Source of the DNA: Atopobium sp.
Lineage (GTDB): Bacteria > Actinomycetota > Coriobacteriia > Coriobacteriales > Atopobiaceae
DNA: 64,000 nt
Assembly: GCA_015258715.1 (NCBI GenBank)
Contig: JABZHR010000001.1
Span: 124,001 to 188,000 of the forward strand
Reading direction: 5' to 3'
Under the pieces are notes generated by a model. The model saw only the letters and a program-made list of their open reading frames with translations, had not been told where the DNA came from and searched no databases. Below, in pieces: positions 18,130 through 26,706 of this stretch. The position numbers and the translations under genes are program-made. Numbering within the stretch: position 1 is the first letter of the stretch; the number at the start of each line of letters is the position of its first letter.

Positions 18130-20262
18130 ATGGGTATTAGAACCCGTCGTGCACGGAAACACGCAAATACACATGCCGTAGGTTTTGGCGTTGCTGGATT
18201 CTTTGGCTTTATGGCTCTTCTCGCGCTTGCACTTGCTCTTTCTTTGGGTGCAGCTGTTTCTTCATGGCTCGAGGACCTGCCTGATTACAACTCTGCTGAT
18301 GCCTACCTGGTAGCAGAGCCTACCCGCGTTTATGACTCCAAGGGTAACGACATTGCTGACTTCTATCTGCAGCAGCGTCGTTCCGTTACCTTGGATCAGA
18401 TTTCTCCTTATGTTATTCAGGGCACCATTGATACTGAGGACAAGCGCTTCTATTCCCACAGCGGTATTGACCCCTGGGGTATTGTCCGCGCATCTGTTGG
18501 CTCTTTGTTTGGTGGCGGCGAAGGTGCTTCTACTATTACACAGCAGCTTGTTCGTAACACTGTTCTTTCAAACGAGCAGTTTGAGCGTTCTTTGAAGCGT
18601 AAGGTCCGCGAGGCTTACATCTCTATTCAGATGGAGAAGAAGTTTACTAAAGACCAGATTCTTAATATGTACCTCAACACCATTTACTACGGTAATGGTG
18701 CTTACGGTATTGAAGCAGCAAGTATTATCTACTTCAACAAGCATGCAAGTGACCTAACTCTTGCTGAGGCTGCAACACTTGCTGGTCTTCCAAACGCACC
18801 TTCTGCCTATGACCCAACCGTCAATCCAGAGGCTGCAAGAGAAAGACGCAACACTGTTCTTGAGCGTATGCTTCGCGCAGGCGATATTACACAGGAGCAA
18901 TACGATGAGGCTGTTGCTGAGGACTTAGTGCTTAATCCTGGTACTTTGACCGATAACATTGGCCAGTTCCCTTACTGGACCGACTACATCCGTAGTCTGC
19001 TTCAGGAAGACTTTGATAGCGACACCATTCTTCAGGGTGGATTGCGCGTTTACACCACACTTGATCCTGACCTCCAAAAAGACGCTGATGAAGCTGCTAC
19101 AAGGCGTATCGCTGAGCTTGGCAACCCTCGCCTGGGTGCTGCTTTGGTTTCTATTGATCCTCAAACTGGCTACATTAAAGCAATGGTTGGTGGACAGGAT
19201 TACTCAAAGAGCCAGTATAATATCGCAACCAGCAGTAACCGTCAGATGGGCTCCAGCTTTAAGATGTATACGCTGGTAGCGGCCCTTTCTGAAGGCATGA
19301 ATCCAGAGATTGTTCTTAACGGCAACTCTCCTATGCAAATTACGCCAACCTGGCTGGTTAAAAACGCTGGTAACTACAGCTACGGTGCAATTACCCTGCG
19401 TCAAGGTACGGTTTACTCGTCCAACACTGTTTACGCACAGGTTGCTGAAGCTATTGGTATCGATAAGATCCTTCAGACGTGCTATGCCATGGGTATTCGC
19501 ACTCAGCTACAGCCATACCTGTCTACCACTCTTGGTTCTCAGGGTGTAACCCCTATTGAGCAGTGCACAGCATTTGCAACGCTTGCTGCAGGCGGTGTTC
19601 GTCGTGATGCTGTAGCAATTACACGCATCGAAGACCGTAACGGAAACGTTATCTACGAGCACAAGGACAACCCAGTTCAGGCAATTAGCCCAGCTGTTGC
19701 TGCAGCTGCTACCGATGTTCTGAGCGGCGTTCTTACCTCTGGTACTGGTCGCTATGCCTACAACCTGAAGACCTTCAACCAACCAGTTGCAGGTAAGACG
19801 GGTACTTCCGATAACTCCGAGGACCTTTGGTTCTGCGCCTATACCCCACAGCTTGCAACAGTTGCTTGGTGTGGATATCCAGATAGTCGTGACCCTGTTA
19901 TTATCGGCGGCGGAGAGTCCTCTACCTTTGTTACTGCACAGTACGTATGGGCGTACTACATGAACGCAGCTCTCTCTGGCGTTGCTCGCGCTGAGTTCCC
20001 AAAGACCACTGAAACTATTGCTTACAAGCCTAATAGTTACTGGAAATTTGTTGGTGGCTCCGCTAATGCTAAGCAAAATGAGAAAGATGACGACGAAGAG
20101 GAAGAGGAGGAGACTACCGAGGAGGAGGAAGAGGACGATACCACCACTACTCCTACCACTCCTACCACTCCTACTACTCCAGCCACACCTGGTACTGGTA
20201 CGGGCACAGGAACAGGAACGGGCACGGGAACGGGCACCGGAACTGGAACAGGAACTCCATAA
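18130..20262 (+). CDS. Class A penicillin-binding protein (transglycosylase/transpeptidase)
   Basis: A 710-aa bifunctional PBP that polymerises and cross-links peptidoglycan outside the membrane. Domains: a basic N-terminal tail, one membrane anchor (about residues 20-45), a GT51 domain with TEDKRFYSHSGIDPWGI and GASTITQQLVRN, and a transpeptidase domain with SxxK in GSSFKM, SxN in YSSNTVY and KTGT in AGKTGTSDNSEDLWF. All catalytic motifs are intact. The last 65 residues are low-complexity: an Asp/Glu stretch, PTT repeats and a Gly-Thr repeat. Transcribed alone and followed by a strong terminator. Confidence 0.95.
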   Translation: MGIRTRRARKHANTHAVGFGVAGFFGFMALLALALALSLGAAVSSWLEDLPDYNSADAYLVAEPTRVYDSKGNDIADFYLQQRRSVTLDQISPYVIQGTIDTEDKRFYSHSGIDPWGIVRASVGSLFGGGEGASTITQQLVRNTVLSNEQFERSLKRKVREAYISIQMEKKFTKDQILNMYLNTIYYGNGAYGIEAASIIYFNKHASDLTLAEAATLAGLPNAPSAYDPTVNPEAARERRNTVLERMLRAGDITQEQYDEAVAEDLVLNPGTLTDNIGQFPYWTDYIRSLLQEDFDSDTILQGGLRVYTTLDPDLQKDADEAATRRIAELGNPRLGAALVSIDPQTGYIKAMVGGQDYSKSQYNIATSSNRQMGSSFKMYTLVAALSEGMNPEIVLNGNSPMQITPTWLVKNAGNYSYGAITLRQGTVYSSNTVYAQVAEAIGIDKILQTCYAMGIRTQLQPYLSTTLGSQGVTPIEQCTAFATLAAGGVRRDAVAITRIEDRNGNVIYEHKDNPVQAISPAVAAAATDVLSGVLTSGTGRYAYNLKTFNQPVAGKTGTSDNSEDLWFCAYTPQLATVAWCGYPDSRDPVIIGGGESSTFVTAQYVWAYYMNAALSGVARAEFPKTTETIAYKPNSYWKFVGGSANAKQNEKDDDEEEEEETTEEEEEDDTTTTPTTPTTPTTPATPGTGTGTGTGTGTGTGTGTGTGTP
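20190..20259 (+). repeat. Gly-Thr dipeptide-encoding hexanucleotide repeat
   Basis: About eleven copies of a GGNACN unit encode the Gly-Thr tail of the PBP. Third positions vary, so the DNA repeat is imperfect while the peptide repeat is perfect. PTT-coding repeats (CCTACCACT) precede it at about 20140-20190. Confidence 0.85.
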
Positions 20263-20282
20263 ACCTCTGGTTTATCTACAAC

Positions 20283-20315
20283 AAAAAGGAGTCTGCACTA
20301 AGCAGGCTCCTTTTT
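20283..20315 (+). terminator. Terminator of the PBP gene
   Basis: AAAAAGGAGTCTGC pairs with GCAGGCTCCTTTTT around a short loop, 20 bp past the stop. The T-run continues. It may also serve argR on the other strand. Confidence 0.9.
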
Positions 20316-20367
20316 CTTTTTGAATGAGGTGTGCTTTTAGCGGGTTTCTCGCCAAAAGCTTTGTGTT

Positions 20368-20808
20368 TTATAGAACGCTCTCTACGTTGCCAAGCTGCGT
20401 AATGATGCGAACCACGTCTGCAGCGTGCTCAGTTTTATCCACAATCATCAAAACGGTATCGTCACCGGCAACGGTGCCAACAACGTGGTCAAGCTCAACG
20501 TCGTCAAGGGCAAACGCAACAGCTGATGCAGTGCCTGGATGGCATCGAATCACAATAAGATTCTCTGCTGCCGTAGCCCCAACCACAAACTCAGAGAGCA
20601 TTTTCTGCAAATGCATATCTTCAGAAAGCACATAGGCGCCCTCGGGGAGCTTTTGCAAATCCATTTCTGCTGTATCACGAGAAACGGTTGCTTGAGTACA
20701 GGCAAAACCACGATCTTTAAGCATGTCAACAAGATCGCGCTGCGTGCGGATGGACTCGCTACGAACAAGCTCACGAATCACGTCCTGTCGAGCATTTCTA
20801 TGCTTCAC
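20368..20808 (-). CDS. argR: Arginine repressor
   Basis: ArgR/AhrC senses arginine as a hexamer and controls arginine metabolism. The 146-aa protein has an N-terminal winged helix (RQDVIRELVRSESIRTQRDL, then TQATVSRD) and a C-terminal oligomerisation/arginine-binding domain ending in GTVAGDDTVLMIV, where GDDT supplies the arginine-binding Asp pair. The frame is open nine codons further upstream, but the GTG at 20808 follows AAGAAGG and fits the family N-terminus. No arginine genes are near; no clear ARG box was recognised upstream. Confidence 0.94.
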   Translation of the reverse strand: MKHRNARQDVIRELVRSESIRTQRDLVDMLKDRGFACTQATVSRDTAEMDLQKLPEGAYVLSEDMHLQKMLSEFVVGATAAENLIVIRCHPGTASAVAFALDDVELDHVVGTVAGDDTVLMIVDKTEHAADVVRIITQLGNVESVL

Positions 20809-21031
20809 GACGCCTTCTTTCTTTATGCGGCTCACTCACTTTTGAAAACAAATGATAGTGAGTAAAAGAATATACTTAATCAACCCTTATGCGCATACCA
20901 AACCGCTAAACGGTGCAAATAACCCGCTCGTCGGTCGGAATATTGCATTCACCGTTTTCTAAAAGTATTTATACACTTCTCGCCGTATGATTCATCATGA
21001 GTGAAACTATTTTTACGGCTTGGAGGCCACC

Positions 21032-22081
21032 ATGCCCCTGAATGATTCACCTGATAGAAGACAAGGCTCCTACGGGGATCCTGCAATGCGTCGTCGTCCC
21101 CCACAAAATGGCCGTCCTCCTCGTGATGGCGGTATTTCTGATAGGCAGGCAAGACGTCGCAAGAGAAATACCCTTGGTTCGCAGGCCATTCTTTTTAAGA
21201 GACAATCTCTACTACATCGCATTGATTCTCGTACGAGAACCTATATTGTCATTGGACTAGCGGTCATCGCGGCACTTTTACTGGTCTTTATTGTGTCGAG
21301 CTGCGTGCGTGGTTGCGCTAAAGAATCTACTCCAGAGGTAGAGGCAAACTCCGTTGATTCTCGTGTTGCTGTGGGAACTTCAGAGGAGCTGACTAAAGCC
21401 TTGGCAGCTAAGCTAGATCAGAACAAAAACCTTGCATGGATTGCAGAACACGCTGATAAATACAACGATAAAAGCCTCATTGAGCTAGCACTCGCCCACC
21501 CTGAGGCTATTGATTTTGTTGCAAACTATCCCGATTCTGACGGCAAAGCCAAAACCTACGACGATTCAATCACCAAAGGCACAGCTCCTCAGCTTTATAC
21601 CTGGGACTCTAGATGGGGCGGAGTCTCGTATGCTGGTTCTGTCATTGCCACCAAGGGCTCTGGTCCCACTGCACTCTCTATGGCATACATGGGACTTACT
21701 GGAAAGAACAACTGGACTCCAGCAGATATTGCGAGCGCTGTTGAAACGGCCAAGGCAACGGACACCGACTCTGGAATGAACAGATCATTTCTCGAGAAGA
21801 ACTTAGCTAACCTTGGTCTTACCGCTGATAGCTATAACATTTCTGCCGACAATATCACCACGCTTCTAGATGCTGAAACCTTCCTGCTTGTTGAGGTTAA
21901 GGGCAATAAGCTGAGCTCTGATGGCGATCACTGGATTTTGGTAACAAGCAAGAACGATGACGGCACCGTAAACGTTCACGACCCTCTGTCCCCTGAGGTA
22001 AGCGCACGTCCATGGGCCGCAGAGACTATTGCTAGCGCTGCAAACGCCCTGTACACCGTGACGGTAAAGGCTGCTGAATAG
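21032..22081 (+). CDS. Membrane-anchored C39-like domain protein with Ser in place of the catalytic Cys
   Basis: A 349-aa protein: a basic, Pro/Arg-rich cytoplasmic tail (1-65), one membrane helix (about 71-93, ending VSSCVRGC) and an extracytoplasmic domain. From about residue 187 it matches Peptidase_C39_2 proteins (YTWDSRWGGVSYAGSVIATK then GSGPTALSMAYMGLTG). Active members have GCGPT at this point; here it is GSGPT, so the nucleophile is serine. The His motif (DGDHWILVTS) and following Asp region (VHDPLS) are kept. The start ATG at 21032 has TTGGAGG five bases before it. It may bind peptides or cell wall without cleaving, or act as a serine variant; neither can be told from sequence. Confidence 0.85.
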   Translation: MPLNDSPDRRQGSYGDPAMRRRPPQNGRPPRDGGISDRQARRRKRNTLGSQAILFKRQSLLHRIDSRTRTYIVIGLAVIAALLLVFIVSSCVRGCAKESTPEVEANSVDSRVAVGTSEELTKALAAKLDQNKNLAWIAEHADKYNDKSLIELALAHPEAIDFVANYPDSDGKAKTYDDSITKGTAPQLYTWDSRWGGVSYAGSVIATKGSGPTALSMAYMGLTGKNNWTPADIASAVETAKATDTDSGMNRSFLEKNLANLGLTADSYNISADNITTLLDAETFLLVEVKGNKLSSDGDHWILVTSKNDDGTVNVHDPLSPEVSARPWAAETIASAANALYTVTVKAAE

Positions 22082-22127
22082 CAAAGTTACTAAACGATAA
22101 GGTATTTGTTTGGTGTCTACAAACTTG

Positions 22128-22156
22128 AGTCCCGCACTTTAAAGTGCGGGACTTTT
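22128..22156. terminator. Terminator after the C39-like gene
   Basis: AGTCCCGCACTTT is followed directly by its complement AAAGTGCGGGACT and a T-run. A very stable perfect palindrome. Confidence 0.93.
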
Positions 22157-22193
22157 TCGTACGGTATGCGTCTTTGTGGAAAGCACATAAAAA

Positions 22194-22224
22194 ACCCAGC
22201 ATCCACAAAAGATGAATGCTGGGC
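22194..22224 (-). terminator. Terminator of the phosphoglucomutase gene
   Basis: On the minus strand CCCAGCAT pairs with ATGCTGGG around a 13-base loop and is followed by a run of T. It lies about 60 bp past the pgm stop. Confidence 0.8.
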
Positions 22225-22281
22225 TGGACGGGTTTCTCGCCAAAGGACTGTGCAGAGAAAGACGTTTTTAGAAGAGGCGAA

Positions 22282-24003
22282 CTATGAAAGCACCTTCTGT
22301 GCAGCCTCGATAAGCTCGGCGATGCGTGCCTCAGCCTCTTCGCGAGTTTTGCCGTTGGCAAAGAGATAGGCCTTGACCTTTGGTTCAGTGCCTGATGGGC
22401 GGAAGATGACCTTGTTGTCTCCCTCAAGCCTATACTCAATGACGTTGGATGCTGGCAGCGTCTGAGGAGCCTCTTTCTGCAGGCCCGAGACGCGAGGCAT
22501 TTCTGCGCACTCAGCGTAGTCTGTTACGCCAACAACCTTGTAATTGCCCACCGTTTCCAGTGGATTCTTACGCAGGCTGCTCATAATCTGAGCCATCTTT
22601 GCGGCGCCCTCGGCACCTGGGTAAGCAGCGTTAACAACACCATTGAGGTAGTAGCCATAGCGCTGATACAGGGCATCCATTGCCTCGTAGAGGTCCATGT
22701 TGCGAGCGGCGTACCAAGAAGCCATTTCAACGCAGAGCATGGTTGCAACAATAGCGTCCTTATCGCGAGCATGTGTGCCAACAAGATAGCCGTAGGACTC
22801 CTCAAAGCCCATGAGGAAGCGATCCTCCTCACCGGCATCCTTGAGCTGGTCAATTTGGTCGCCAATGTACTTGAAGCCCGTGAGCACGCGGCGCATCTCA
22901 AAGCCGCGAGCACGTGCCAAGACGTCAGGCATAGCAGAGGATACGATAGTAGAAACAGCTACCTTATCCTGGGGTTTCTCGCCACGCTCTTCAGCCATGG
23001 TAAGAAGCCAGTCCATAAGCAGGACGCCCATCTCGTTGCCGGAAAGCAGCACGTAATCGCCGTTGTGAGGGATTGCAGTACCCATACGGTCGGCATCTGG
23101 GTCAGTTGCAACCAAAAGGTTTGGCTTTACCTTATCGGCAAGCTTGAGGCCCAGCTCAAGCGCCTCACGGAACTCTGGATTTGGATAGGAGCAGGTTGGG
23201 AAGTTTCCGTCTGGCTCTGCCTGCTCTGGAACAACATCAACGTCATTGACGCCGATCTCTTTAAGAATGCGCGTGACGCACTCCATGCCTGTACCATTGA
23301 GCGGCGTATACACAACCTTGTAGCCGTCAGCAGCCTTAAATCCTGGAATAGAAACGCGCTTGATAGCCTCAATGAAGTTGTCCAGCACCTCTTCTGGTGT
23401 CCAGACAATCAGGCCCTTCTCCAAGCCCTCTTCAAAGTCCATAGGCTTGACGTCAAAAGGATTGACGCGTGCGATGTTTGCAGAAATCTCTGCTGCAGCC
23501 TCGTCAGTAATCTGACCACCGTTATCGTTGTAAACCTTGTAGCCGTTGTAAGGCGCAGGGTTGTGACTTGCGGTAAGCACGATACCTGCGGAAGTCTTGA
23601 GGTAGCGGACGGCAAACGAGAGCGTTGGGACAGGCTCAATGCGTGGGTAGACGTATACACGGATGCCATTAGCTGCCAAAACACCAGCTGCAATCTTCTG
23701 GAAATCCTCACCCTTAAGGCGAGAATCCCTTGCAAGAGCCACGGTAGGATTTTGATAGTGAGCGTTGAGATAATCCGCAAGGCCCTGAGTTGCCTGAGCA
23801 ACAACGTAGACATTCATGCGGTTGGTGCCAACGCCAATGGTGCCACGAAGACCAGCGGTACCAAATGCAAGTGAGCGATAAAATGCATCGTAGAGCTTAT
23901 CCTCTGCTTCTGGTTTTGCAAGCTCTCCGATCTCTTTTACCAGGTCTTCTTCGGTGACGTTTGCACGCCAGGACTCAAATGTTTCCATAACTTTTGCATC
24001 CAT
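22282..24003 (-). CDS. Phospho-sugar mutase (phosphoglucomutase/phosphomannomutase)
   Basis: A 573-aa alpha-D-phosphohexomutase that interconverts hexose 1- and 6-phosphates. The four domains are visible: FGTAGLRG at the start, the phosphoserine loop TASHNPAPYNGYK, the metal loop TDPDADRMG, the sugar loop GFEESYGYL and the phosphate loop FRPSGTEPK. Length and the GFEESYGYLVG form are those of the PgcA-like (Bacillus YhxB) group. The ATG at 24003 follows GGGAG; an upstream TTG overlaps that site. It likely supplies glucose-1-phosphate for dTDP-glucose and other sugar nucleotides. Confidence 0.94.
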   Translation of the reverse strand: MDAKVMETFESWRANVTEEDLVKEIGELAKPEAEDKLYDAFYRSLAFGTAGLRGTIGVGTNRMNVYVVAQATQGLADYLNAHYQNPTVALARDSRLKGEDFQKIAAGVLAANGIRVYVYPRIEPVPTLSFAVRYLKTSAGIVLTASHNPAPYNGYKVYNDNGGQITDEAAAEISANIARVNPFDVKPMDFEEGLEKGLIVWTPEEVLDNFIEAIKRVSIPGFKAADGYKVVYTPLNGTGMECVTRILKEIGVNDVDVVPEQAEPDGNFPTCSYPNPEFREALELGLKLADKVKPNLLVATDPDADRMGTAIPHNGDYVLLSGNEMGVLLMDWLLTMAEERGEKPQDKVAVSTIVSSAMPDVLARARGFEMRRVLTGFKYIGDQIDQLKDAGEEDRFLMGFEESYGYLVGTHARDKDAIVATMLCVEMASWYAARNMDLYEAMDALYQRYGYYLNGVVNAAYPGAEGAAKMAQIMSSLRKNPLETVGNYKVVGVTDYAECAEMPRVSGLQKEAPQTLPASNVIEYRLEGDNKVIFRPSGTEPKVKAYLFANGKTREEAEARIAELIEAAQKVLS

Positions 24004-24298
24004 AATGACTCCCAAACCTCAAACAGCTCTCTCTATTTCTTTATAAAAGATACTACGCGTATTTTAAGCGAAAAATAACAGATGATTCGGGACATTATGT
24101 ATGAACTTCCGCTCTTCGGTGAGTGGAGGGTGGCGCGGTCTGCGGGCGCGCTGCTTGCGGGCGCTGGCCCACGGATTCTTGTCCGAGAGCACCCAAGGGT
24201 TCTTGATGTATTTTCTTTTCCCCGGCCATTTGGCGAGAAAAACATGGGAAAATGTTACGTCAGTATGTATTCAATTCCTACGGGCGAAAGGTGTCCCG
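24004..24298. other. Non-coding stretch with an unusual GC-rich core
   Basis: The stretch separates the divergent pgm and rlmKL-type genes. The ends are AT-rich and probably hold both promoters. The middle, about 24120-24200, is strikingly GC-rich (two TGCGGGCGC copies close together) and unlike its surroundings. An ORF extends through it in the rlmKL frame, but its amino-acid composition is not protein-like. No SRP RNA, 6S RNA or RNase P motif was recognised. Confidence 0.45.
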
Positions 24299-26590
24299 AT
24301 GTCTCAAGAACTTGAGTTCTTTGCAACGTGTCCAAAGGGCTTTGAGAAGCTTCTTGCACAGGAGCTAGAAGGCCTACGTATTAAAAAGGTGCGCCCCCTT
24401 GGCGGACAAGTTGCGTTTTACGGCTCACTTGCCGATGCTTACCGCGTCTGTTTATGGTCTCGCCTCACGTCTCGTGTCATTTTGGTGCTTGATCGTGTGG
24501 GAGCCGCAACTTCAGACGCACTCTACGAAGACCTTTCCCACATTGCTTGGGAAGACCATATTGGTCCACATGCCACCATTGCAGTCAGCGCTCACGGCAC
24601 AAATGACCAGCTCAGAAACACAAACTTTATTGCAGTCAGAACAAAAGACGCCATTGTAGACCGCCTTGCAGCAAAGCGCGGAAGCCGTCCTATGGTCAAC
24701 ACGCTTGCGCCTGACGTGACTATTGTCGTGCGCGTATCACGCAACCGTGCCACGGTTGGCATCGATCTTGCTGGTGAGGCGCTCTTTAAGCGCAGTCTGA
24801 CTGGCGGTCGAGGGCCGGCACGTGAGTTTGCGCCACTCAGGCTGGACTACGCCGCTGCCCTTCTGTACCTGCAGGCGCAAACTGCCGCGAGTGCACCGCT
24901 CTTCTCGCCAGACGCGCCACTGCCGGCGCTGCTGTTCCCAGGAGCAGGCGCGCTTGCACAGGAGGCTGCAGGCATGGCGCTGGACGTGGCTCCGGGCATC
25001 CTGCGCGCTCGCTGGGGCATGACGGGCTGGGCCGGTCACGACGACGATGCCTGGCAGGATTTACTTGCCGAAGCAGATGAACGTGCCGAGAAGGGCCAGG
25101 AGCGCCAGGTCACGCTCTATGCAGCGGATCCTCGCCCAAAGGCTAAGGAAGCCGTGCTCTATACACTTCGTGCAGGCGGCCTCAAGGCAGACGTGCAGTT
25201 CTTGCCAGCATCTGAGCTCCTCAAGCACGCGGAGCACTTCACCGGCGTTGTTGCCGACCTCTCATGGACCAAGGAAGAGCCTACACTTCAAGGCTCTGCT
25301 TACGCCACACTTGGACTTTTTGCTGGTCAGGCAAGTACGCTTCTTACCAGCGATACAAATACCGATACGGTACTCAGAGCAACTCCATCGCAGACACTTT
25401 CTGTCTACGTGGGCAACTCCATTGCCACCATGCGCTGCTACCCTGCTGCAAATGCAGAGGATTCCATTGACGGCGCAGATAAAACCGCTGATGCGCCTGC
25501 AAACAACTCCGAGCCCTCCCCAGTTCCCGCTGGCCCCACCGTTATGGTCAACAACCAGCCGGTAAGCGTGCTGGTGCCAGCGTCTGATCAGTTTGCCGCA
25601 CGCCTTGCTAAGGTGGCCAAGCAGCGCGCTAAATGGGCTCGTAAAAACGACGTCTCGTGCTATCGCGTCTATGACGCTGACCTGCCCGATTACGCCGTCA
25701 GCATTGACATCTACAAAGGCGCCACAAAGCCAACTACCTGGCTGCAAATCTCTGAGTATGCTGCTTCAAAAGAAATTGATCCAGACCTCGCAAAGCGCCG
25801 TCTTCTAGACGTCCTAGCTCTGGCCCCGCGTATTCTAGGTGTACCTAGCTCAAACGTAAATCTACGAACAAGAACGCGTGCAAAAGGTGGCTCTCAGTAC
25901 TCTGACGAGGGCAGCGCAGCTGACAACTCAAGAAAAGAAATGCTGCTCATCGATGAGGGCGGCCTACTCTTTGAGGTCAACTTTGCATCCAGACTGGACT
26001 GTGGAATCTTCCTAGACCACCGTGATACGCGCGCAGAGATTCGCGAGCTCATGAAAAGCGCCGGACCTGCCAAGAGCTTCCTCAATCTCTTTGCCTATAC
26101 AGGTACCGCTACCTGCTACGCAGCAGATGGTGGCGCACTTCACTCCACAACCGTTGACCTCTCCAAGCCTTCGCTTGAGTGGGCCAAACGCAACATGAAG
26201 CGTAACGGCTTTGACGGCGAGGAACACGAGTTTGTCCAGGCAGACGTTCTGTCTTGGATTACCGAGACACGACACACCAAAAACCGCTGGAACGTCATCT
26301 TCTGCGACGTCCCTACCTTCTCCAACTCATCGCGCATGAGGCAAAGCTCGTTTGATGTCCAGAGAGACCACGCTGAGCTTATCATTGGCATTTCTCGCCT
26401 TCTGACTCGCGGCGGCGTTGCCATCTTCTCGTGCAATCTGCGCACCTTTAAACCAGATGTCGAGAAGATCCAGCGAGCTGGTGTCATCATCGAAGACATC
26501 ACAAGTGAAACTATTCCGGAGGACTTCTCAAGAAATCAGAAGATCCACCACGCATATAAAATCTCGAGAAAACCGCGGGAAAATGAGTAA
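24299..26590 (+). CDS. RlmKL-type 23S rRNA methyltransferase with degenerate first domain
   Basis: A 763-aa protein aligned in layout with E. coli RlmKL, which makes m2G2445 and m7G2069 in 23S rRNA. A THUMP domain is seen at about 1-165 (ELEFFATCPKGFEKLLAQEL, then GIDLAGEALFKR). The RlmL-like part (about 180-440) lacks the usual GCGSGT and NPPYG motifs, showing LLFPGAGALAQEAA and VVADLSWTKEE instead. The C-terminal RlmK part is well kept: LDHRDTRAEI, FLNLFAYTGTATCYAA and CDVPTFSNSSRM (DPPTFSNS in most relatives). The start ATG at 24299 follows GAAAGG; earlier in-frame codons are not conserved in type. It probably keeps only the RlmK activity. Confidence 0.85.
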   Translation: MSQELEFFATCPKGFEKLLAQELEGLRIKKVRPLGGQVAFYGSLADAYRVCLWSRLTSRVILVLDRVGAATSDALYEDLSHIAWEDHIGPHATIAVSAHGTNDQLRNTNFIAVRTKDAIVDRLAAKRGSRPMVNTLAPDVTIVVRVSRNRATVGIDLAGEALFKRSLTGGRGPAREFAPLRLDYAAALLYLQAQTAASAPLFSPDAPLPALLFPGAGALAQEAAGMALDVAPGILRARWGMTGWAGHDDDAWQDLLAEADERAEKGQERQVTLYAADPRPKAKEAVLYTLRAGGLKADVQFLPASELLKHAEHFTGVVADLSWTKEEPTLQGSAYATLGLFAGQASTLLTSDTNTDTVLRATPSQTLSVYVGNSIATMRCYPAANAEDSIDGADKTADAPANNSEPSPVPAGPTVMVNNQPVSVLVPASDQFAARLAKVAKQRAKWARKNDVSCYRVYDADLPDYAVSIDIYKGATKPTTWLQISEYAASKEIDPDLAKRRLLDVLALAPRILGVPSSNVNLRTRTRAKGGSQYSDEGSAADNSRKEMLLIDEGGLLFEVNFASRLDCGIFLDHRDTRAEIRELMKSAGPAKSFLNLFAYTGTATCYAADGGALHSTTVDLSKPSLEWAKRNMKRNGFDGEEHEFVQADVLSWITETRHTKNRWNVIFCDVPTFSNSSRMRQSSFDVQRDHAELIIGISRLLTRGGVAIFSCNLRTFKPDVEKIQRAGVIIEDITSETIPEDFSRNQKIHHAYKISRKPRENE

Positions 26591-26633
26591 ATTTTTCCGC
26601 TTGCAGGCAAAATAAGTACGTTTGTACATTCGT

Positions 26634-26647
26634 CTAGTTATAACTAG
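26634..26647. promoter_or_regulatory. 14-bp perfect palindrome upstream of kup
   Basis: CTAGTTATAACTAG is a perfect palindrome 60 bp before the kup start, in the expected promoter region. It could be an operator. No regulator in the window can be tied to it. Confidence 0.4.
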
Positions 26648-26706
26648 GTATATGGACTAACATATGATGACGAACTGAACCGATCATCTGTTGAGAGGAT
26701 TAATAG

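Noticed and set aside
22771..23874. Antisense ORF of 367 aa inside the phosphoglucomutase gene
   Set aside because: Shadow of a highly conserved gene; composition is not protein-like.
24110..24298. Small stable RNA (SRP, 6S, RNase P) or N-terminal extension of the RlmKL-type gene
   Set aside because: None of their conserved motifs is visible, and the ORF through the region is not protein-like; the ATG at 24299 fits the family start.
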